In this document: piece after piece, positions 6,201-10,469 of the stretch
Numbering within the stretch: position 1 is the stretch's first letter
Layout of the letters: each line of letters opens with the position of its first letter
Source: Isohypsibius dastychi
Lineage: Eukaryota; Tardigrada; Eutardigrada; Parachela; Isohypsibiidae
Length of the DNA stretch: 10,469 nucleotides
NCBI GenBank assembly: GCA_034696485.1
Contig: JAQIWT010001525.1
Span: forward strand, 1-10,469
Reading direction: 5' to 3'
Notes under the pieces: model-generated
What the model saw: the letters and a program-made list of their open reading frames with translations, nothing else
The model's database searches: none
What the model was told of the DNA's origin: nothing
Position numbers and translations under genes: made by a program

Positions 6201-8626
6201 ACAAAATCACCTTTCTGTAGCTGAACTCCGCTGTTCTTGTTGCGTTTATCAAACGAAGTTTTCTGTCGGAGTTTTTCCTTTTGTATGTTGCCACTCACTG
6301 CGTCATGTAACAGTTTCTGAACAGAAGAATAACGTTCCATCATCTCAACACATTCTCGGTCGATGTCGCCGACGAATTCAGGTGCATCAAGTCTGTGGAT
6401 GAACTCAATCTCATTATCTTCGCGATCATCTGGTTCAGTGCTTGTTCGTGGTCGGAAAGTGTGCATCAGCTCAAATGGCGCAAATCCTGTTGCTGCTGAA
6501 GGTCTTATGTTTATCTCAAACATAACCAGGTTCAAGTGTTGATCCCAGTCTTCCCCTAATTCGTTCACCTTGGTTTCCAAATGTCTACAGAGAAAGGTGA
6601 AATAGTCCGTGATTTGCTCAACAAATTGTTACCTCTTCACAGTCCCATTCATTTTTTCGATCATTCCATTGGCACGAGGGGTGTATGGCCGTGTTGTTGA
6701 ATGTGTTATACCAAGAGTATCATTCATTGCACGGTTCACCTTGAATAACAACCATGACAGCCATCCAACAGGTAGCTAGAAACGACTCACTTCATTGACA
6801 AAATCCGTCCCGTTGTCTAGAAATGACCCGTGAAGTTAGTTTTGACCAGACGGGATATATAAGCTTTACCACTTATTATTCGAGTGGGTGCACCGAAACG
6901 GCAGTAAACGTGCTCGAAAAGCGCTCTGGCAACAGTACTCCCTTTCTTGTCTGGAAGAGCAACGGCAACAGCCATCTTGGTCCAGTAGTCAATCAGAGTA
7001 AGTGCGTAACAGTTTCCTCTCGACGTGAGGGGCAACTGTATGAGATCCATCCCGACGAGATACCAAGAACGCGCCTTGATTGCCACCTGTTGCAGGGTAT
7101 CTTGCGGTTTCAACAAACCCTTTCCCCTTTTCTGACATTCAACGCAATCGTCGATCTGTAGAAATTAAAGAATTGTGAATTGGGTATGCAAATTGTACGA
7201 AAAACTCACCACAGTTTGAACATCTTTTCGGATAGTTCTCCAGTAATAAACTTCATTAATTCGCTGCATTAAGTATACTCGTCGCGCATGGTTCCACCGC
7301 CTGAATTATTAGATTGCAATAAGAGTCAGGCTGACACTGTGCTGTAGTAACACCAACCTATGCTGTTCCTTTATTATTTTCCAGCGGTCGGCTTCGGTTT
7401 CGGGGTAAATTTTGTACTTTCCACTTGGGTTTTTGATGAGCAGTTGATCTTTATCCAACCTGAAGTTGTCCGTGGCCTGCCTGCGAACTACCTCGATTTG
7501 TCCGCGCGTGAGACCTTCGACATGTTTTTTGTGCTTCAGATAGTACTTGATTGCATGCACATTTGGGCCTTTCTCGCACGTCTTGTTACCTATGGGAGAC
7601 AATGTTTAACCATCTGAGTAGCTACTGTGTTCGGTGTAAGACCAACCCGTCGACTTAGAGCAGTTACTTTCTTCATCTGATGAGGACCGATCGGTTTCAT
7701 GATGTTGGTCAGACTGGGTTTTGAGTGCTGATTCGAGGCCTAAACACTCAGTGACTACAGCCTTCTGCTTGACGACATCCTGAACTGAAATAGCTGTTGG
7801 CAGGTCAGGACAGGTCTTTTTCCAAGATTCACTAAAAGCAAGGCGTGAAAGCTCTACTTTGCACGTCGAGGAATGTAAAGTTTATTTTGATCGGAAAACG
7901 TAGCAAATCAATGAAAGCAGACAAGACCTGGTTCTATCAATTTATAACTAACATTTGAATTCAACTATGATTTGGACAACATAATAAATTGCCCAGAGAC
8001 CTCCCAACTCCATCAACTCAAGTATACTGTCAGATTCTCCCACCATATTCCCCGCCGGGTTACTACTGTAAATACCTGTAGGAGTTAACGGGTGCGCAAC
8101 CTTCAGGGGCAAGAACATCTCGAGAGCGGATCAGTGATGTTATTTCTGGTAAAGACTGAGGAACAGGGCCCAAATATTCCGATCGCTGAGTGCTTTCGAT
8201 CACGTTCGCAGCAACCCGTTGCTGCGCGAATTCATTCGTCGAAATATTTGCTGCGAACAGCCCTATATTATCCGGGTAATTTGAGGTTGTGGCCGGCTGA
8301 ATAGTCTGAACTGATGGAAAATATACGCTCTGGTCCACGTGATTCGGGACAAAGCCGATATGCTGAGGAGATAGGTATTGCTGGCAGATTCCATACGATT
8401 GTAGAGCTTGAGGATTGGGTTGCGGAATCGTGCCGTAGAACATATTCGGGTACATATGCGCAGACGACCCTGAGCCAGGATGAGATAACGTTTGATGCAC
8501 ATAATTCACTGGCCAACCTGAATAACTGCCGAACAATGGGCCATGCAGGTGATTGGGAGGATAGTTGGGATACCAGCCAGTGATCGAACCATTGTTTACA
8601 TGTGGATTGCACTGGTATGGATCCAT
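2623..8626 (-). CDS. Multi-exon transposase: integrase, GPY/F, two Ulp1-like domains, PHD finger
   Basis: A single gene of 15 inferred exons: 8626-8076, 8026-8001, 7856-7647, 7589-7358, 7300-7210, 7155-6870, 6816-6791, 6739-6633, 6584-6211, 6157-4379, 4325-3748, 3690-3348, 3282-3190, 3119-2934 and 2882-2623. All introns are GT..AG, mostly 48-57 nt, and phases agree throughout, giving 5,142 nt or about 1,713 residues. Order: low-complexity N-terminus (1-183), HHCC finger (about 339-377), integrase core with Asp407, Asp466 and Glu502, GPY/F-type module (about 633-690), basic linker, Ulp1-A (about 847-1022), Ulp1-B (about 1240-1430), PHD finger (about 1463-1519), tail. It should cut and join the element ends in the nucleus; the Ulp1 domains would act on SUMO or a similar protein, or on the transposase itself. 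The start ATG has a favourable GTCATGG context. Least certain are exons 1-2, the acceptor of exon 3, the donor of exon 12 (3348 or about 3362), and a possible in-frame 60-nt intron at 4770-4829. Confidence 0.8.
2631..2836 (-). repeat. 126-bp tandem duplication in the last exon
   Basis: The copies share GGAATTAATACTGTTAC and GCCACTGCGAAGAGCGTACG on the plus strand at a 126-bp offset (for example ATTAAT at 2635 and 2761). Similarity is high over about 80 bp of each unit, and the spacing is an exact multiple of three, so the reading frame is kept. Confidence 0.8.
3348..3640 (-). CDS. PHD-type zinc finger (C4HC3) in exon 12
   Basis: The eight ligands follow C-x-C-x13-C-x4-C-x5-H-x3-C-x21-C-x2-C, seen as TCKCRMP, FRCTSANC, KFHRESC and GICKFCLL (about 3564 to 3391). 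Order and spacing fit PHD fingers, which bind histone H3 tails in many chromatin proteins. In a transposase such a finger could steer target choice toward marked chromatin; that is inference. Just upstream, DDRLRLTRTDPE repeats the motif that starts the second Ulp1 domain. The exon end is uncertain: a donor at CCCG/GTTCTT (3348) gives a 65-nt intron, and one at TCGA/GTGTGC keeps the same phase. Confidence 0.7.
3670..4325 (-). CDS. Second Ulp1/C48-like protease domain (exon 11 into exon 12)
   Basis: Exon 11 (4325-3748) follows exon 10 across a 53-nt intron (4326-4378, donor GAAG/GTACTT, acceptor TTGCAG). It begins with GDRLRLTKSDAMLNDSVI, the Leu-Asn-Asp entry typical of Ulp1 domains. His is in GGNHFVIVTN (4017-4015), Asp in VLVYDSLSM (3960-3958), Gln in VERQPDN and Cys in RLCGLYVIA (3825-3823). 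After a 57-nt intron (3691-3747) the final helix EMRSHLLCCIEK matches the corresponding helix of the first domain. Both copies keep the full triad, so neither looks like a dead pseudo-domain. The low similarity between the copies suggests an old duplication or separate capture. Confidence 0.82.
4990..5520 (-). CDS. First Ulp1/C48-like cysteine protease domain (in exon 10)
   Basis: Catalytic residues are visible in the usual order. His is in NDVNHFFVSSWD (codon 5279-5277), Asp in VLLYDSLQM (5228-5226), Gln in VQRQQDSVNCG, and nucleophilic Cys in NCGLFAIVF (5105-5103). The C-terminal helix EEVRKWVEACL follows. This is the pattern of Ulp1/SENP-type and adenovirus-type proteases, whose known activity is cleavage of SUMO or related isopeptide links. 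A basic, Lys/Pro-rich linker (around 5810-5760) lies between it and the GPY/F module. The family is assigned from the catalytic pattern; the substrate is unknown. Confidence 0.82.
5970..6584 (-). CDS. Exon 9 and start of exon 10: integrase C-terminal region and GPY/F module
   Basis: Exon 9 (6584-6211) has the usual post-core signature of Gypsy integrases: a Trp, then FEINIRPSAATGFAPFEL, then helices ending FDKRNKNSGVQLQKG. A 53-nt intron (6158-6210) follows. After splicing the frame reads KGQSVMFQMKK and then GPGLVVEVFKNQVRISY (about 6089-6039), which matches the GPY/F hallmark of Gypsy and Ginger1 integrases. The unspliced frame also stays open to 6146, giving a shorter protein that lacks GPY/F and everything after it. 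Confidence 0.8.
6633..7155 (-). CDS. Exons 6-8: integrase catalytic core, D,D(35)E
   Basis: The first Asp lies in WYLVGMDLIQLPL (about 7047). The second lies in IISDNGTDF, and its codon is split by the 6817-6869 intron: G ends exon 6 and AC begins exon 7. The Glu lies in RANGMIEKMNGT in exon 8, exactly 35 residues after the second Asp. Exon 7 is a 26-nt microexon (6816-6791). The introns are 53 nt (6817-6869) and 51 nt (6740-6790). The core belongs to the rve/Gypsy integrase fold and would perform end processing and strand transfer. Without removal of the 53-nt intron the catalytic Asp reads as Gly and translation stops at 6819-6817. Confidence 0.9.
7210..7856 (-). CDS. Exons 3-5: integrase N-terminal region and HHCC zinc finger
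   Basis: Exon 3 (7856-7647) gives an acidic Ser-rich stretch (SSSDEESNCSKS). Exon 4 (7589-7358) gives a helical region (AIKYYLKHKKHVEGLTRGQI, about 7550-7490) typical of the segment before Gypsy integrase fingers. Exon 5 (7300-7210) completes the finger: His in KEQHRRWNHARR, then VYYWRTIRKDVQTV, with the CxxC (DDCVECQ) at the start of exon 6. The introns are 7590-7646 (57 nt), 7301-7357 (57 nt) and 7156-7209 (54 nt). Both 57-nt introns start with GTTGGT. Unspliced reading hits stops at once (TAA near 7611 and 7307), so splicing is required. Confidence 0.82.
8076..8626 (-). CDS. Exon 1: Tyr/Pro/Asn/Gln-rich N-terminal region
   Basis: This open frame starts at ATG 8626-8624 and runs to a donor, TACAG/GTATTT, at 8076/8075; without splicing it stops at 8063. 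The translation is rich in Tyr, Pro, Asn, Gln, Ser and His, with few charged residues in the first 130, like disordered or prion-like regions. No known domain is seen. Its link to the integrase exons is inferred: a 26-nt exon (8026-8001) joins it in frame to 7856 through introns of 49 and 144 nt, and the 144-nt acceptor is weak (TAG at 7855-7853 would also keep frame). It could instead be a separate short gene. Confidence 0.5.
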
Positions 8627-8636
8627 GACAATCCTG

Positions 8637-8654
8637 TTAGTCGTTTAACCTCAT
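8637..8654 (-). promoter_or_regulatory. Five-codon upstream ORF before the transposase start
   Basis: On the minus strand, ATGAGGTTAAACGACTAA ends 10 bases before the main ATG. If the transcript starts upstream of 8654, this short frame would be met first by scanning ribosomes and could lower translation of the transposase. This is a sequence observation; transcription through it is not shown. Confidence 0.35.
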
Positions 8655-9225
8655 GCAGTCAAAAGAGAAGAAAAACAGACGAGAGCAGACACATCGCTTT
8701 TGGAAGGCCGTTTTTGATCAATCTACGAGTTAGTAAACAAAAGAGAACATTTTACAGTAACTATCATAGCGAAGCGAGAAGCGGGATTCGTGCGCTCAGT
8801 TCATCGAAAAATTCGTGTGCGCTTCTACAATTGTTTTTTAGTGAGCTGGTCGTAATTGTTGGATGAGGTAACAATTCTTGTTCGGATTAGGATTAGTTTG
8901 GCATTCACGATTCAATTTGTGACCATCGCGAAAAAAGGGACCTGCAGGACAGCCGATATGCGATCTCACCCGCTGTTGAAGTTTCTCTCTGTCGGCAGTT
9001 CGGAATCCACAGCCTCACTGATTTACTCACTTTCATCATAGAAATAATCAGTAGCAAATTTAATGGCCTGGTTTAAAAATTGTTCTAGATTTCGGTCATA
9101 GTTGGACAACATTTCGGATTCGCAGTGCCGGGCACGATAACAGCAATGGTAGGCGATCAAAAATAGAATGTCCATAAATACAGTCGAACATTATTAGAAT
9201 TTTCGAGCTTGAAAATCAGAAATGT
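8655..9225 (-). promoter_or_regulatory. Probable promoter and 5' UTR region of the transposase gene
   Basis: This is the only long noncoding space upstream of the gene. The part nearest the gene is pyrimidine-rich on the minus strand (TCTGTTTTTCTTCTCTTTTG), as is common in leaders. I cannot point to a clear TATA box or start site. Short plus-strand frames in the region have no supporting features. Confidence 0.3.
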
Positions 9226-9562
9226 TTGTCAGATAAGTTGATTCAACTTTCCTTTCAGCACCGCCTCCTGGCAGATAAGTTGAATCTTCAAAAGAGCCGC
9301 TACCAATATTGAGATGGAATGAAGAAATGTGCTCTATATTCTGTGATGCTTCGTGTTCATACAGCACGTGTCCCCGTTATGAAGAATGAGTCATGAAATG
9401 CTCCACGATGTTCGATATATTCGGGTTCTCAACAAGAAGCATCTCACAGTTACAGATAGGTTGATTCAACTTTGCTGCCAGAACTGCAATCTGGCAGATA
9501 AGTTGAATTTTCAAAAGAGCCGCGGTTGTAGTATGAAGTGAGTGGCAGAAAAGTTGAATTTA
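9226..9562. repeat. Right subterminal array of the transposon motif
   Basis: At least five copies of the AGATAAGTTGAA motif occur, many in the head-to-head form AAGTTGATTCAACTT (9235, 9281, 9461, 9494 and 9545 regions). Two copies are followed by CTTCAAAAGAGCCGC or TTTCAAAAGAGCCGC (about 9288-9302 and 9511-9526), the inverted counterpart of the left-array sequence near 2124. Copies are separated by unique DNA, unlike the tight 42-bp spacing of the left array. Probable transposase binding sites. Confidence 0.7.
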
Positions 9563-9720
9563 CATTTACTGATCCATACTCCCTCAGAGCCTATCCGTTA
9601 ATTAAGCAGACGTGATTACATAATTCCCAAAAGGCCAATTGAAAGACATCACCTTTTTACGCTGAAAACTACGCTGAGACGGGAGTTTTCGGAATCCAAG
9701 TCATTGTGTTCTTAGTCTGC
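9563..9720. other. Unique spacer before the right TIR
   Basis: No coding frame or repeat is seen between the right subterminal array and the inverted repeat. Confidence 0.4.
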
Positions 9721-9961
9721 ACTGGGCAGAGAAGTTGAATCTGGGTTTTTCTCGAAACTTTGCTTTTTTGAGATGCCGAATTTCTCAAATTACTTTCATA
9801 TTTGCATGTTCGATATGTCTGTTTAATTTGAGCTTATTTGCATTGAGACAAAGCACGAAACTCAGAAAATACTTAATTCAACTTATCTGCCAACTCAACT
9901 TATCTGCCAGGCAGATAAGTTGAAGAGTTGATTCAACCATTCAACTTATCTGCCAGCTACA
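9721..9961 (-). repeat. Right terminal inverted repeat, about 241 bp
   Basis: This is the inverted partner of 1683-1924, ending CTGCCAGCTACA. The outer 88 bp are almost identical to the left end; the inner part is more diverged. It carries five matching copies of the CAGATAAGTTGAA motif (the innermost altered to AGAGAAGTTGAATC) and two octamers ATTTGCAT (9800-9807 and 9836-9843) at the same places as in the left repeat. Confidence 0.9.
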
Positions 9962-9967
9962 AGCGTG
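9962..9967. repeat. Right target-site duplication AGCGTG
   Basis: An exact copy of 1677-1682, directly after the element's last base. Confidence 0.85.
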
Positions 9968-9983
9968 ATTACTTGAATACGCT

Positions 9984-10193
9984 ATGGAACAACTGCATCA
10001 CTTGGCTAGATTAGAAGGTTTAACAAGCAAGTTGATAGTGGCTGGGACAAGTTTAGAAATAAGCCGTCGATCCCAAAATGTAGAGCATGATTTGAAGAAT
10101 ATTACCAGCAAATTTTTTGATCCAATATTTAGTTCCAGGGTCAGTTATGAATTTTTGAAAGATCCCGTTTTTCGAGGTCAGTGGCACGAGTGA
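9984..10193 (+). CDS. Small exon-like open frame in the right flank, unrecognised
   Basis: A 69-codon frame starts with ATG and stops with TGA. The translation has ordinary, coding-like composition with a helical look (LHHLARLEGLTSKLIV, then DLKNITSKFF). A donor-like CGAG/GTCAGT lies near 10179, so it could be an exon. It does not resemble a family I recognise and has no partner exon in the window. It starts only 17 bases after the target duplication, so the transposon may sit just upstream of, or within, a host gene. Confidence 0.25.
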   Translation: MEQLHHLARLEGLTSKLIVAGTSLEISRRSQNVEHDLKNITSKFFDPIFSSRVSYEFLKDPVFRGQWHE

Positions 10194-10201
10194 CGTGGTG
10201 A

Positions 10202-10213
10202 GGGGGGGGGGGG
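10202..10213. repeat. G tract before the foldback element
   Basis: Twelve consecutive G bases just before the first hairpin arm. A much longer G run follows the second arm. Confidence 0.7.
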
Positions 10214-10214
10214 T

Positions 10215-10430
10215 CGTGCGACTTCACGAAATCTCTTGTTGTGCTTTTTTCAAATTTTTCAAACTCACATCTTCTGATTGAAAATGGAAGCTGTTTTATC
10301 CTTTGAAAGTGCTACAACTGTGATGATGTGATTGAAGTAATTGACAGGATTAACGGCTTCAATTTTCAATCAGAAGATGTGAGTTTGAAAAATTTGAAAA
10401 AAGCACAACAAGAGATTTCGTGAAGTCTCA

Positions 10431-10432
<2 letters not shown>
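10215..10432. repeat. 218-bp foldback element with 77-bp arms
   Basis: The arms at 10215-10291 and 10356-10432 are inverted copies of each other with only a few mismatches. They start CGTGCGACTTCACG and, read inward from the other end, CGTGAGACTTCACG. The loop is about 64 bp. No coding content is seen. It could be a small foldback MITE inserted in a G tract, or a self-complementary join made during library preparation or assembly. Confidence 0.75.

Positions 10433-10469
<37 letters not shown>
10432..10469. repeat. Terminal run of 38 G
   Basis: The window ends in an unbroken run of G. A run of this length at a sequence end, right after a hairpin, is suspicious for a sequencing or assembly artefact. 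A real G-rich tract that continues from 10202-10213 and was split by the foldback element is the alternative. Confidence 0.7.

Larger units (their letters stand above)
1683..9961 (-). mobile_element. Complete Ginger1-like (Gypsy-integrase-related) DNA transposon, 8,279 bp
   Basis: The element begins TGTAGCTGGCAG and ends CTGCCAGCTACA, so it has TG..CA tips as in Gypsy and Ginger elements. It carries about 241-bp inverted repeats and a 6-bp target duplication. It contains a single long minus-strand gene encoding a Gypsy-type D,D(35)E integrase followed by Ulp1-like protease domains. Integrase plus Ulp1 or OTU protease and 40-270 bp TIRs are the known marks of the Ginger1 group. There is no reverse transcriptase, RNase H, protease-gag, polB, packaging ATPase or capsid gene, which argues against an LTR retrotransposon or a Polinton/Maverick. 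The 6-bp duplication differs from the 4-bp CCGG/CCGT type described for Ginger1, so the element may be a divergent lineage. The frame is intact after splicing, so it may be recent or active. Confidence 0.87.

Noticed and set aside
6158-6210. Two separate genes, split between the integrase C-terminus and the protease frame
   Set aside because: A 53-nt GT..AG intron with matching phase joins them, and only the joined form rebuilds the GPY/F-type module.
8263-8612. Alternative minus- and plus-strand frames over exon 1
   Set aside because: Exon 1 has a good start context and a distinctive composition; the other frames look random.
1683-9961. LTR retrotransposon of the Gypsy type, because of the integrase
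   Set aside because: The ends are inverted, not direct, and there is no reverse transcriptase, RNase H, gag or aspartic protease in any frame.
1683-9961. Polinton/Maverick, because of integrase, Ulp1-like protease and 6-bp duplication
   Set aside because: No polymerase B, packaging ATPase or capsid frames are present, the length is well below theirs, and the proteases are fused to the integrase.

Overview
The window is eukaryotic, most likely animal, nuclear DNA. The main reading frame is cut by many short introns, mostly 48-57 nt, with GT..AG ends. There are no bacterial-style gene blocks or ribosome binding sites. The species cannot be told from the sequence.

The centre is one apparently complete DNA transposon of 8,279 bp (1683-9961). 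It starts TGTAGC and ends GCTACA, has terminal inverted repeats of about 241 bp, and is flanked by a 6-bp direct duplication, AGCGTG (1677-1682 and 9962-9967). Inside the termini lie arrays of the motif (G)GCAGATAAGTTGAA in both orientations, at left (about 2080-2283) and right (about 9226-9562), which are probable transposase binding sites.

One long minus-strand gene (8626 down to 2623) fills the element. I worked out the splicing by hand. Fifteen exons joined by consistent phases give a reading frame of about 1,713 codons with no internal stop. In order the protein has: a Tyr/Pro/Asn/Gln-rich N-terminus; a Gypsy-like integrase with an HHCC zinc finger, a D,D(35)E core and a GPY/F-type module; a basic linker; two successive Ulp1/C48-like cysteine protease domains, each with visible His, Asp, Gln and Cys; a C4HC3 PHD-type finger; and a tail with a 42-residue tandem repeat. 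Integrase plus Ulp1 with TG..CA termini and TIRs of this length fits the Ginger1 group of Gypsy-integrase-related DNA transposons. The 6-bp duplication and the doubled protease are not what I know as typical of that group.

The left flank (1-1676) is AT-rich and holds a few exon-like but unrecognised or broken reading frames. The right flank (9968-10469) holds one exon-like frame and a 218-bp foldback element with 77-bp arms between two G-tracts. The final 38-base G run may be an assembly or sequencing-end artefact.
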